From NCBI GenBank assembly GCA_025766275.1, contig JAFKAC010000010.1, positions 1 to 64,000 of the forward strand: a stretch of 64,000 nucleotides of DNA. Reading direction: 5' to 3'. Each line of letters begins with the position of its first letter. Positions within the stretch are counted from its first letter, which is position 1. The translations under genes were made by a program, and so were the position numbers. This DNA is from Lactarius indigo. Its lineage: Eukaryota > Basidiomycota > Agaricomycetes > Russulales > Russulaceae. Below the pieces are notes generated by a model. It saw nothing but the letters and a program-made list of their open reading frames with translations, had not been told where the DNA came from and searched no databases. Positions 8,710-20,215 of the stretch are shown here, one piece after another.

Positions 8710-11700
8710 CGGTGGGGCCTCTTCTTTGTGGTCATTCATGGATGTTTCGCGATAGGGTGTGAGTAAGCTGGTGTGAAACACGTTATGTATTTTCCACTGC
8801 ACTGGCAATTGTAGGTGATAAGCCATATCAGAAGCACGTTGAAGGACAATAAATGGTCTGTATCGCTGTGGTGCTAACTTTGTGGATGGATGCGTTGTTT
8901 TTGAGCTTGTGGCCTCAAGCATACCTTATCACCTAATTGATAGGGCTGATACTTCGGTGATTCATGTACCCATTGTTGTTGCACCCCGATACATGGCGTC
9001 TCTTGCATTTGCTCTGGCTTCTGTGAGTTTCCACAGTTGTTGGTCAGTGGTAGGAGACGTGGTGGTTCCTTTCAGTTGATGTACTGTGGGTACAAACCCC
9101 ATGAGGAAGTTCGAACAGCATTTTCCATGTGGTGTCAGATGGCCAAGCATTCATAGTATACTGGGCAATGGGTAACATAGGTGCCCAATTGTCCTGTTGG
9201 TAGTTAGTGTATATATGGAGGTATTGTTCCAATTTTTGGTTGGTTCATTCAGATTGTCCATCGGTTTGCAGGTGATAGGTGGAACTAATGTTCTGTTGGA
9301 TGCCTAACGCTGAACACCATGCTCATGCTAGCGTGGCCATGAACCTAGGATTGCGATCTGATATGACTTTACTTGGTAGTCCGTAATGTGGGAGTACATG
9401 TCATATGTACAACTGTGCCACTTCTTCTGTCCCATACATCTCTTTCCAAGGTATGAACATGTTTGCCTTTGAGCATCCTTGATCCGTGATCGTTAAGATT
9501 GTGTCAAAACCTTGTGACTTTGGTAATTTCTAATGAATCAAGGGAGATAGTTTTGAATGGGAGGGGCGAGTCGTCCGGGTAGATCGGGGACAGTGGTATT
9601 CGTGGGCGTGTGGTGAGATTTTTGTTGGCTTGGCACTTCGTACAGCCGCAAATGTAGTCAATGATGTCTGCTTTCATGTTGGGCCACCAGTAATGTTTTT
9701 GGATGGCTGCTAATGTGTTGGACTGTCCTGGGTGTCTGGCAGAAATAGGTCGTGAAACGACCAAATTACCCCCCTCCTCAGGGAGGGATCATCCACAATC
9801 GCAGTTGGTCGTTATGGAACCACAGACCAGAGTTGTCATGCAACAGGGGGGTCGAGCATTGGCAAGAAGTCGGTATGGGAGGCTTGTGCGGCACGACATT
9901 GATCGTCCAGCATGGTGGTATGAGCGATGTCGATGAAGAAGGAAGGCGGAAGAACAGTAACCACAGAATTATCGATACCTGTGGGAATGAGTGCCGGGAT
10001 GACGAGAGAGTGTGTCAGCATGTAGAGTGGGTCCTGGGACATGTTTGAGGATGATATGGTAGTCGGCGAGGACATTGATCAGTCATGCGACTCATCGGTT
10101 AATATGTTGGGGAGACCGGTAATGGAGAAGATTCTGATGGTCAACAAGGACCATGACAGGATGAGTGGCGGTGACAAGTAGATGTCACCAGTGTTCGAGA
10201 CTGCACACTAGCACAAGAAGTTCACAATCATACACATCGTAATTTCTCTCAGTGGTGGACAGTGATTGTGAGAAATAGCCAATGACTTGCTGCTTCCTGT
10301 GGTCATCTGATTGTGTTAAAATGGCGCCAATCGCATAGAGGGACGCATTGGTTTGTAGTTGATATGGTGATGCAGGGTTGGGCTGGCATAGTGCGGTTGC
10401 GAACACGCAATGGATAGTAGAGTGTCAAGAGCTGAGGTACATTCTGGAGTCCATTGAAACGACACATCCTTTCGCAGTAGGTTAGTGAGAGGTCGTGCTA
10501 TTTCAGCATATCGAGGAATGAACAGGCGTTGGTAGCCAAGTATGCCAAGTGTGCTGCATAACTGTTTTATCGAGGTTAGAACTCTGGGCCAGTCTCGCAG
10601 GCCAGAGACCTTGTTGTCGCCCATCTGAATAGTACGGTCAGCGATAGTCATCCCAAGATAGTCTATTTCTGTTCGTTCAAAAGCGCATTTAGACAATTTA
10701 AGAAAGTAACTCTCCTTGAGGAGAGTCTGCAGTACTTGTCCAACAATGTTGCGATGTCGGTGAATGTCTGCTACGGTGGTGATGAGGATGTCGTCCATGT
10801 ATATGTAGAGTTCTGTCAGGTACTTGAGCAATAGAGTGGCAAAAGATACAATTCATTGCTCGAACGAATGTGGCGGGGGAGTTGGTAAGGCCGAAATACA
10901 TAACCATTGGTTCAAAAAAACCTCACAGTGTTTTGAATGTGGCTTTCCGTTGATCTCCATCTCGTATCCTGATGTTGTTATAGCCCCACCTTATATCGAA
11001 CTTTGTGAACAGGGTTTTGTTGGCTAGCTGATCAAGGAGATTCGAGATAAGTAGTATCAGATATGTATCTTTCAACGTGATTTGATTTAGCGGTTGTAAT
11101 CCTGTATGGGTCGGAGTTTCCCATCCTTTTTTTTGAGGAAGAAAAAGGACGAAGTGTAAGGAGATTCGACTCTTGGATATAGCCTTTCTCCAAATGTTCC
11201 TTTAAGAACTCGTCTAAGTGTACTAGCTCTTAGTGTTTAGCGGATAAATTTTGCATTGCAGCGTAGCAGGTGCATCTGGTAGTAGCATTATCGCGTGATC
11301 GTCCTCTTGACTCGGTGGGAATCGCTTTGTGGCTTCTTCCGAAAAGACGGTTGTTCATGGTTCATAGTGTTTGGGTAACATGTCATTTTCCTTGAGTCCC
11401 TTTTCCGCCTTCTGTTGCACAATTGTTCTGATACTCATTGTCCTTTCCATCGTGATCCTTCGTGGTTCGCCCTGCAATTGGTTGGTTGGCCAATCAATTT
11501 GTGGGTTGGTTTCTCTGAACCATGGGTGTCCAAGTATCATTCGAGGATGTCCAAGTCGCGTGACGTAGAGCAGAGTCTTGTATTGCTGTTCTCCCCAGTT
11601 AATCCATACTCGACAGGTTCTTGATATACTGCTGTGTTCATTCAATGTCCCGTCCACATTGTATACAAGTCTGTCGTGGACTGTAGACATATGGATGTTA

Positions 11701-12960
11701 AATCATTCAACACATTCATCGTTGATAAAATTATCAGATGCGCCAGAGTCGATCAACGTCGATATCTTTTCTGTTGTCCCAGTGACCGGAAGTTCAATGG
11801 TGAGTGTGTCGTTCGAAATGCTGTGGATGGCATTAATTGTTACAGATTCCTCTTCTTCTTTGGCATTGAGGCTAGCTTTGAGCAAGAGGTGTAAAATCAT
11901 ATTTTGCACTTGGTTGCCAACAACTCTAAAATTCCTGTCATTAACCAATCAGTAGTCAACATTGTTGACTCGTGGACAGGTGGTGGGGTTACAGTGATTT
12001 TGTTAACATGAGCGGGAGCTCACTTCATCGGGCATTCTCAAGATATGTGCCCTGTTTTCTTGCAGCGAAAGCACAACCCTTCTTGTTGACACCGGTCTAT
12101 CTTGACCAGTTCCTGAGGAGTGCGTATACGAGGAGTATATGTCTGTGTCATGTCTACTTCCATGGGTACAACTTGGTCATTTTGGGTTGTTGTCCATGGG
12201 GTTCGTGGTTGTTGGACTGGTAGTGGTGTTGTTTTTCCGATGGTTGCGATGCAATTTGTGATGGTGCGGTACCTCTGGACTTCCTCTCTTGCAGCCTGTT
12301 TCCAATCGTCCATTGTGACAGGCATTTTACTCCGTTTGAAACAGGATACTAAAAGTCCCTTCCGCAGTCCTCGTCTGAATAGGTCGACCATGCCTTTCGC
12401 AGTAGTGTCCCAGTCCACTGCCTTGGCCAATTGTTCAAATGTGGCGATGTATTCGTCTATATCATCTCCTTTCATAGTATGGGCAGTCAACTTGCATATG
12501 CATTTTGTTGACTCAGAGTGTCTGTCCAGGCATTTTTGAAGTCACTAATGAATTTGTTCCACAGAGTTTCGCTAGTCTCTGGTACCAGGTTCATGGGGTC
12601 GTTAATCTTTGCTTCTAGTTTTTTGTCTTGACTTTGGTTCCAGCTTTCCACCGCTGGTCCATGGATTAATGTAAGAGCTAGCGCCATGCGTTGATACAGG
12701 CTGACCATGCATTCATTCGTTCGATTGACTCTTCAAAATTGGTTGAACTTGTGTAAAAACTGCCGACTTCAGGCTCAATTTCCATCGAAGAAGTTTGGTG
12801 CAGCTCCCTGTAGTGGTCCTGTTATCGTTGCTGTCACACCACTGCTGGGATGTGCGTTCAGATCTGTAACAGTCCCTGCCTGAGGCAAAGGGCACTGAGT
12901 TAGTCCACTGCTAAGCAGAACGGCACCTAAGTCAACTGGGTGTTCCTTGATATAGCTCAA
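8710..12960 (-). pseudogene. Decayed internal region of Ty3/Gypsy element 3 (gag, protease, RT, integrase)
   Basis: On the minus strand gag pieces come first (about 12,960-12,040: MVSLYQRMALALTLIHG, KFISDFKNAW, YIATFEQLAKAVDW, first half of a knuckle CFRCKKTGH). Then the protease (LIDSGASDNFI, about 11,735), RT with the box IYMDDILITT (about 10,805), RNase H (about 10,400-10,200), the H2C2 finger (HYWWPNMKADII...CTKCQANK, about 9690-9630) and the integrase core with several in-frame stops and shifts. The last integrase piece (QLPVQWKIHNVFHTSLLTPY, about 8825-8760) is cut at 8710 by element 2. Many stops and frameshifts show that this is the oldest of the three nested elements. Confidence 0.85.
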
Positions 12961-13093
12961 GGTAACAAGGCTTCAGAGATGAGGGCTGTGGTAGAGATGA
13001 GAGGAGATTACTGAAGGGAACTAGGCAGTGTATTGACGAAGCCAAAGCTAAGGAGATACAGGGTGTACTACAGGGTTTATATAGCTATCATCC

Positions 13094-13192
13094 AGGCATG
13101 CCAGCAAGGCGATATGATGCCAGCAAGGCTAATGCCAGCAACACAAGTGCCAGCAAGGCAAACGCTAGCAAAGCAAATGCCAGCAGAGCTAA
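13094..13192 (+). repeat. Short tandem repeats of a GCCAGCAAGGC-type motif in the LTR of element 3
   Basis: At least six imperfect copies of (atGCCAGCAAgGCta), spaced about 15-20 bp, just upstream (on the minus strand) of the TATA box. Position and repetition would suit a transcription-factor binding array in U3, but this is inference only. Confidence 0.6.
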
Positions 13193-13484
13193 GAAGCGCA
13201 AAAGAAAGAAAGAGGAAGATAGGAGAAATAGGGGGCGTTCATTGTTGATAAGTGACCCTTGCGCACTTAGCAGCTCTAACAGACCAGACTTACAGATATG
13301 GACTGCTGTAGATTAATTAGAACCGCTTTAGATTAGATTTGATCTGTACAATCTCGGACCCCTTGTAATTTCTTATCTATGACATCACTGTACCATGACA
13401 TCATGCAGACTCCTCTAGAACTGTCATTTTACTACACCTTTGTTCTCTCTTTAGATATATCCTTATTGTGATGTCACTATAATA

Positions 13485-16400
13485 CAGTGTTGGACAGTTG
13501 CCGACTAAGGTCAAGAGTCAATGTCATCACATGTCGACTAGTCGGTGACTAGTCGCCGACTGTGGAACAACCATGACTTTTCTCATCATGTGACAGTAGC
13601 ACATTCCGGAATCTGTATTGAGTAATATCATATGATTTCTCTTATTCCATACCACAATGACTCATAGTGGCCGGTCATCTAATCGTTCTTGGGTCCGTGA
13701 CTTCTTTAAGGACCACCCAAAACTTGCCCAAAAAGCACCTGAAGCATACTCGGGCACGCGGACAACCCACGACAAAGCAAAAGTATACTGCAAGCTCTGT
13801 TTGGTCAAGCACGTCAATGAGGTCCTTGAACAAGACACAAGAGCTGTTGAAGCGGGTACTCGGCAGTTTGTTCGATCCAATGATATGATCGAACTGGAGC
13901 ATGCGTAACACTATCACATCAAAATTTCTTAGCTCAATTTCTTTTCAATTAGTTTTTTCAGTTAGGCAGAATGAGGCTGGCCACGGGTGGTTATCAGCAC
14001 GTACAGAGGGGCTGGTCAATCATCTTCGACTCTGCGATCTTCAGCCCCCAGCAGTGCTTGAGAAAGCTCAGGCACATAAAGATCGTGTGTTGGGAACCAC
14101 TGCAGCTGGCAAAAGGACCCGTCGCGATATGGAGGAAGAATCCGAAGATCCTGAGGCATCATCATCGCTATTCCGACAATGCAGCATATCACCGTATCCA
14201 GGTCAACTACCTGCGTTCCATGTTCAAACACCTTCTGAGACCTTCCAGTCCCCGTACACCCTCTCGGTCGTATCAAGGGGATCTTATTCTGATTTTGAAT
14301 GAGAGCCCTCTGTTGCCTCCTCTATCTCCACCTCATCGTCTAGCCGCGGTGCCTCTCCCTTCAACTTCCCGCAAATCCCATCTCAATCTCAATCTCAATC
14401 TCGACGCGGCGCGTCTCGTCCCTCTTCACTTAACCCTCAAGCACTCGCTGAACCGACCTGGTCAGACATACAACAGGCGCGCTTTGAGGAACGAATCACA
14501 CGCATCACTGCAGTGGCGGGATTTCCGCTCTCGTGGGTGGAAAACCCAGAGTGGCTGGATTTTTGCAACGACTTTGTTCCGCAGGCCAAGTCGCCAAGTC
14601 GAAAAGTTCTTACCAAACGTCTTCTGCCGCGAACACTCAACGAATTACAACAGAAGGCAAAGCAACAGGTAAGTGGCAAGAACGCAACTGCCTCGTGCGA
14701 TGGCTGGACAGGCGAAAATTTCCATCATTACATCGTGTTTATGATCATGGTTGATAAGAAGGTATGGCGCTTTTATTACGACGAGCACACTGTATCTGAC
14801 TAGAACTAGGTCCATACAGTGAATGTTCATGACGCGTCTAATGAAAAAAGACGGCCAACAATCTATATAATCTAATGGTGGAAGTACTCGAGCGTCTTCA
14901 GTCAGAATGGAAGGTCACTGTTGTCGCGTTCACGACAGATGCATCTGGCGAATCTCGAAAAGCACGAAAGCTACTACTTGCGCGTTTTCCACACCTTGTA
15001 TGCCCTGACTGTTTTGCGCACCAGGTTTGACTTTTTATTTATTTATATTCTTCGTTATACTGACACAATCGTTTCAAAGGTGAACCTCATTGTCGGGGAC
15101 TACTTCAAGGCCGAGTCGATATATGTCAAGCATAGCAAGATGGCCTCAGATCTCATCAGCTGGCTACGCAGCAAGACGTACGTCCTTGCCCACCTTCGGG
15201 AGATTCAGACGCAAAACGGACAGCCACCGCTTACTGTGATTCGCGTGGTCTTAACAAGGTGGACAGCACACTACCTCGCCTTCAAGCGTCTGCTCGAGCT
15301 CGAGCTCCCTCTCCGAACCCTCATTACTCAAGACGCAATGGCTTCATCCGATCAACAGGTCTTCATCTCTCCGGGCTTGACAGCAGCAAATAAACGAAAG
15401 GCGCGTGAAATGAAAGCAGTCATTGAGGACAGCACTTTCTGGCACTCATTAGCTCGGTACGTCAATCCGAGATCAGTGGTATCGGTCTAATATTTTTTGA
15501 TACAGCCTCAAGACGCATCTTGAACCCCTTGCGAGAGCCGCAAATGTGGCCCAAGCGGCATTCTGTCGTTTGGATCAGATCTTGCTCACATTTGGCTCCC
15601 TCAGCATATATTATCGCGAAATCATGGATCAAGACCCCGACAATGCCATCGGATGTACAGCTATTCTCGACAGCATCGAGAAGCGGTGGGTGAAAGCAGA
15701 CCAGGACATCTTCATTGCAGCCGTTCTTTTAAATCCATTTGTCAAAACTGCCACCTTTTCTCTTCGAGTTTCGTTCCTCACACGAGCTGGTGTGTTTACG
15801 CTGCTGAAGCGTTTATATCAACGCTTCTTCTCCATCACCGAGTCCCCCGACCAGCTGTCTGCCAATATAAACACACTCTTCACAAACATCCAGGACTACT
15901 TCAGCGAGCATGGCGGCAACTTGGCAGTGTATGCTGGTCCCATCAAAGATAGGGCGCAGGCTAATGGCGTGTCCCCCGGATCCGGTTGAGCTATATGAGG
16001 GAATGGTTCCCATCACTGCTGGCTCCCCCCCCAACACCACTCTTTAAGCTCGCACTTCACATCTTGTCCATTTGTCCTAATTCTGCCTCATGCGAGCGGT
16101 TGTTCAGCATCTTCGGCAACACTCTCACAAAGCTCAGGAATCATCTAGGAAAGTCCACCCTCACCTCACTTGCGGAACTGAAAATGCACATATGCGATGA
16201 ACACATGCGCAACGGCGATACCAAACAGCGGCTGAAGCGCTTCTACGGGACCACATCATGAGCAAGTCCCTCCTCAGGTCAACTGGAGTCCCTCCTCACC
16301 CCGCCGCTGCTGGACGATGAAGCAGGAGACATTGCAATGGATATTGATCCCGTGTTGCAGCAGTTGTCGGATGGTGAGACTGACGATTTTAATCGCATTA

Positions 16401-16835
16401 CAGAGTCTTTCGGCAGGCAATCAGACTACGACAATGACGACAGGGACGGACAAATGCCGTCAACCATTTCAATTACGATTGTCAACCTTTTTAACCACAC
16501 AGAAAAAAATTGGATATCATTACATGAACGCAGCACATCTCGGAGCCTAAACGAGGAACTGGAGCTCTATGAGCTCCTCAACTTGGACCCAGCAGGAGTG
16601 GAAGGTGTTGACATAGAGATTGATCACGCTCTGGATAGTATATTCGTTGTCTAGTATGCACGCGCGACACGACTTCGTTTTTTATGCATACAAATTAATT
16701 GTCGAATTGGGTGACACCGATTACCTCACTAACTGATGTAGGCATGGGAACAGTCACGGTCATTTGTGGTCACTGACCCCATGGTCAGATGACTTTCCTG
16801 ACTCTCACGACTAGTCACTGACTGGCACAACACTG
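13485..16835 (+). mobile_element. hAT-family DNA transposon (3351 bp)
   Basis: Ends are CAGTGTTGG... on the left and ...CAACACTG on the right (8-bp perfect terminal inverted repeat, imperfect beyond). It is flanked by identical 8-bp target duplications CTATAATA at 13,477-13,484 and 16,836-16,843. An 8-bp duplication and the CAG...CTG ends are diagnostic for hAT. It is inserted in solo LTR B1. Subterminal copies of (c)gactagtc and related motifs near both ends (13,530-13,560; 16,805-16,825) could be transposase binding sites. The perfect duplications point to a fairly recent insertion. Confidence 0.96.
13657..16654 (+). CDS. hAT transposase (intron-containing, partly degraded)
   Basis: The N-terminus has a BED-type zinc-finger beginning (VYCKLCLVKH... 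with later His/Cys in ARTEGLVNHLRLC after an intron near 13,908-13,960). A Ser-rich linker follows, then the block AGFPLSWVENPEWLDF (about 14,513), CDGWTGENFHHY, the catalytic region VVAFTTDASGESRKARKLL (about 14,930), VLTRWTAHYLAFKRLL, and the C-terminal dimerisation domain with SICPNSASCERLFSIFG and KLRNHLGKSTLTSLAELKM (about 16,060-16,190). A tail with ASRSL-like LNEELELYELLNLDP continues to 16,654. Several intron-like gaps occur (around 14,800, 15,020-15,080 and 15,460-15,505). A TGA near 16,259 and a shift near 15,980 may be mutations or lie in introns, so activity is uncertain. Confidence 0.85.
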
Positions 16836-16904
16836 CTATAATATCATCTTAGTCTGGACTCTTATTGTTTTCACGCTTCTTGTTCCCCATCTGTACATTC
16901 CTTT

Positions 16905-17424
16905 TGTCACGTTTCGGCTTGTATGGACTGTACGACTTGGGACCCTTACTGTACCGGTTGCAACTACAGCGGTAAGGTAGATTAGTTGCGGACTTACGAT
17001 AGGCGATACGAGTACGATAGGAGATTGCGCGCTGATTGCTGACTGAGGACTACGCCACCGATACTAGTACTGGTAGTACTAGGGTTTGAGATACTTACAC
17101 GATACGTTGGATGCTACCTACAGTGACTCATAGCAGCACTTCTAAGCCTGCTGGCTTGTGTATTTAAGACGTCTTGCGAAGACCAAGATACGCCATCTTG
17201 GTCTTCTTGAATCGTCACTTCTATTCTCTTTCTCTCTCTCACTTCGCCTCTAAGGTTGTCCGACTTCGCTCGTGACCAGAATACTGCAACTTGCCGGTGT
17301 GCCTTCGCGCATTCACTAAGGCAGGGACTTAGACCTCCGCGTCTTTAAGTTAGGAAACCAATATCGCTAAGTTGTTACTGCCAACTTCGTGCTCTAGTCG
17401 AGCTAACATCGTGACGGCGTTACA
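16905..17424 (+). repeat. Solo LTR of the element 1 family (520 bp)
   Basis: TGTCACG...CGTTACA with a perfect 5-bp target duplication CCTTT at 16,900-16,904 and 17,425-17,429, inside solo LTR B1. It carries the same TATTTAAG box, the GACCAAGAT / ATCTTGGTC inverted repeat and the ends of the element 1 LTR, in opposite orientation. Confidence 0.93.
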
Positions 17425-17745
17425 CCTTTTGTCCACATGTAGAACAATGTCCCTTGTACTCTGTGACCCTATGTTACATCCTTGTAGTAGTGTCACACCT
17501 GTAAACAGTATAAGTAGTGTACCATGTATGCTCCTGGTCCACATCAGTTCTCAACTGCTTGTGTGCCAGGTATGTCTCTTCCTCTCACTTGTAACATCAG
17601 TTCTCAACTGCTTGTGTGCCAGACCCTTTGCTTCAACTGCAACTCCCTGTCTCACCTCTGCTTCCAGCATCCCTGCATATCTCACCACAGTCTCCTTTGT
17701 CACTGTGAGTATGCTCTTTGTGTTTGCTGTTCATCATTCATGACA

Positions 17746-18387
17746 TTACCCCCGTTCTAAGGGGTGACTTCCACGTCACCCAGTCGAATGGCATCCAGAT
17801 GCATGTCATGGAATGTTTGTACGAGGTCAGGGGCTGTGGAGAACTCACTGTCACTCGACAGCGAGGGATATGGTTGAAGATGACAGCAGGCGAGGTAGAG
17901 ACGGAGAGAGCATAGAAGGGGGCGAAGAGGAGGCGTCTTGGCTCAAAGGAAGTAGTGGCGCACAAGGGTGGGGCACTCGAAGGAACTAAGAGGCAAGAGG
18001 GAAGATGTCACAAGTGGACAGTCTGAGGGACTGTCTGATAGATTGCGCTAGCTTATATACTACAGGGGGTGGTCTGTGCATAGGTTTAGGGCAGGCTTAG
18101 GGCCTGTCCATGAGTGCTGCGCAATACTGCAGATTGGAACATTCCAGAGACAAGTTATTAATACTATCCAATCAGAATAAAGGATAAGCCTGGTACAACT
18201 GCGCCGCAGTTGATGATGCCATATTGCACCATAGTGGCGTGATTCCGCAGCAGCTGCAGGACCTGTGATTAGAACACATGTTCCTTGTGACTTGGTTGAT
18301 TATCTTCGTTGATCGGTAAACAATCAACTGTTGATTGATACACGTGCACATGCACATGTGACTTGGAAAGACAGAGTAGTCACATGA
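17746..18387 (-). other. Unclassified repeat-derived segment with polypurine tract and TATA box
   Basis: On the minus strand this stretch has a TATA box (GTATATAAGC, about 18,062-18,053), a short inverted repeat (cagacagtccctcagactgtc, about 18,040-18,020), a 75-codon open frame (17,965-17,738) of no recognised family, and ends in the polypurine-like gaacgggggtaa next to the LTR of element 3. It looks like the remains of a non-autonomous LTR element or of the 3' end of another Gypsy copy. No coding domain was recognised. Confidence 0.35.
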
Positions 18388-18392
18388 CACAT

Positions 18393-18900
18393 TGTTACGG
18401 TACGGACTTAATGACTCATTACGCACGACTCATGACCGGTTATGACTACGGTCCGGTATCAGCATTAGTCATGGACTCTTACATCGTATCAGTCAGCATA
18501 GTAGTTCGCATGTGATTGTGACTCATGTATGACTCATTCCTAGGATAGCGGTACTAGGGTTCGAGCTAGTTACGCTATTGGTTACCTATTGTTCTAGCGG
18601 CGCTTTAAAGCCCGCGCGTATCTGTATAAGTAGTAGACTCGGAAGACCAAGAGTCCCCATCTTGGTCTTCTTCAATCCACCACCTGATTCGTCTCTTGTC
18701 TGCCTTAGTCCTAGACTAAGAGTGCTTCCACTTGTATCCATCAAGGGATACTCCCTGTTACCTTTTTGCTGCAGCGTGTGCCAGTGTGCCCCTGTTCAGC
18801 CTGCGCTGGGTTAACACGTGTTCCCCATCCGCCTAACCTCCGCTAAGTCGATTACGCCCTTTACGAGTCCAAGTCGGACTAACGCCGGTGGAGCGTAACA
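18393..18900 (+). repeat. Solo LTR, Gypsy family related to element 1 (508 bp)
   Basis: TGTTACGG...GCGTAACA with a perfect CACAT duplication at 18,388-18,392 and 18,901-18,905. It has a TATAAGTA box (about 18,626) followed at the same spacing as in element 1 by an inverted repeat with arms GACCAAGA and TCTTGGTC, so it shares the self-priming-type hairpin. Confidence 0.9.
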
Positions 18901-18910
18901 CACATCACGT

Positions 18911-19525
18911 TGATGAACAGCAAGATGGAACCTATACTCACAGTGGGACAAAGTACTGTGGTGAGATAGAGGTAGCAACTGGTAAGCAGCAGAGGGGAAG
19001 TCTTGCAGGTGAAGCAGAAGTAAAGTCTGGCACACAACAGTGAGGAACTGATCATACATTGGAGAGGAGAAGACATACCTGGCACACAACAGTGAGGAAC
19101 TGATGTGGACCAGGAGCGTACAAGCCTTACTACTTATACTATACAGGAGGGTGACACTACTACAAGGTGAGTAACAGGGTGTCACAGAATACAAGGGATG
19201 CATTGTTCTACATCAGGACAAAGGAGTGTGTGTAAAGGGAACAAGGCGTACAAGAACAAGGAAAGTCCAGACCAAATGATATCATAGTGACATCATAATA
19301 AACATAGTGCTAAAAGGAGAACAAGGGACGGAGTACAATGAAGAGTCCAGAGTAGTCTACACAATGTCATTGTACAGTGATGTCATACATGACGCAATGA
19401 TAAGCGCTAGATTGTACAGATCAGAAGTAAGCAATCTACATGTCCATTTAATCTAATCTAAAGCAGTCCATGCTGCAAGTCCGGTCCGTACGAGCTGCTA
19501 AGTGTGCAAGGGTCACTTATCAACA
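18911..19525 (-). repeat. Solo LTR, family B copy 2 (615 bp)
   Basis: Minus-strand TGTTGATAAG...GTTCATCA with a perfect CACGT duplication at 18,906-18,910 and 19,526-19,530. It contains the family-typical duplicated segment ending GTGTGCCAG, with the first copy followed by GTATGT. Confidence 0.92.
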
Positions 19526-19619
19526 CACGTGACCGTCGGAGAGCGAAGTTCAAACTCCGATTTCGGATTTCCCCTTTAGGCAGTTGATGACACAAGCCCG
19601 GTCCGGTCCGGTCTGGTCT

Positions 19620-20215
19620 TTAGGCGCCTTGAGTCATGACCAGGTTTATAGGTTCATGACATTCACTATAATGAGGACTCTAATCCTCAGGGTGACAAGA
19701 CTGATGACTCTTTAGATGAATCATCTGTCCATGATGAGCCATCTGACCATTCATGGGCTGCAGAATCTCCTTCACTTCATGGGTCTCAGGAAGAAACTGA
19801 TCCTGGTGAGTATGGCTGCTATCATGGTGTTTTTCATTTATTCATGATATATGTTTAGGGAATGACGGAACACCCGACTCTCCAGGATATAAATCTTCAA
19901 ATATCAATAGATCATCATCATCAGGTTTGTACCTCGTCCATATCCTATCACAGCTACCCAGATATACTAGCATCCCAACTTTCAGATATAGCAGGTCCAT
20001 CAGATACACACCATGTGCAGGAAATGAAGGAACTCAATACTAGCCCACTTATAGAGAAAAGGAAACAATTTATCAAGCTGTCAGAGAAGATCAAGTGAGT
20101 ACTTTCAATGCAATAGTTTCCCAGCCATTAATCCTGCTTTTCTAATCATTCTTCAGGAATATGGACACTGGCAGGGGTGCAGCAAAAGTTCATCCTAGCT
20201 ATCTAGCCAGGTAGT
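19620..20215 (+). pseudogene. Fragment of an intron-containing gene, unknown
   Basis: An acidic, Ser-rich coding signal (about 19,670-19,805: ...DDSLDESSVHDEPSDHSW...) is followed by an intron-like GTGAGTATGG...TTTAG (about 19,806-19,859). A frame starting MTEHPTLQDINLQISIDHHH at 19,862 then runs to an intron-like GTGAGTAC...TTCAG (about 20,096-20,157) and a short further piece ending near 20,215. Introns with proper ends in an otherwise decayed stretch suggest the 5' end of a transposon or host gene. I recognise no domain. Confidence 0.35.

Larger units (their letters stand above)
13243..17736 (+). repeat. Solo LTR, family B copy 1 (about 610 bp net), interrupted by hAT and a Gypsy solo LTR
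   Basis: Starts TGTTGATAAGTGACCC at 13,243 and ends TTCATCA at 17,736. The flanks are TTCAT at 13,238-13,242 and TTCAT at 17,737-17,741, a perfect 5-bp target duplication with no internal region, hence a solo LTR. It is broken by the hAT element (13,485-16,835) and by a Gypsy solo LTR (16,905-17,424). Removing both with their duplications leaves about 610 bp, matching copies B2 (615 bp) and B3 (623 bp). A TATAAGTA box lies at about 17,506. Confidence 0.92.
12932..17745 (-). repeat. LTR of element 3, split by a nested solo LTR
   Basis: The minus strand reads gggggtaa TGTCATGAACGCC from 17,745. This is split at 17,742/13,242 by the TTCAT-flanked solo LTR B1, then continues from 13,242 to about 12,932, where ...AAGGAACA may be its end just before gag. 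The net length would be about 315 bp. A TATA box (CTATATAAA, about 13,085-13,077) is present. The start is supported by the polypurine-like tract; the inner end is a guess. Because a polypurine tract precedes it and gag follows it, this LTR would serve both as the 3' LTR of a further element and the 5' LTR of element 3. Confidence 0.5.

Noticed and set aside
15653..15952. Plus-strand ORF of 99 codons in the hAT
   Set aside because: Shadow frame of the transposase exon that contains LTFGSLSIYYREIMDQD.
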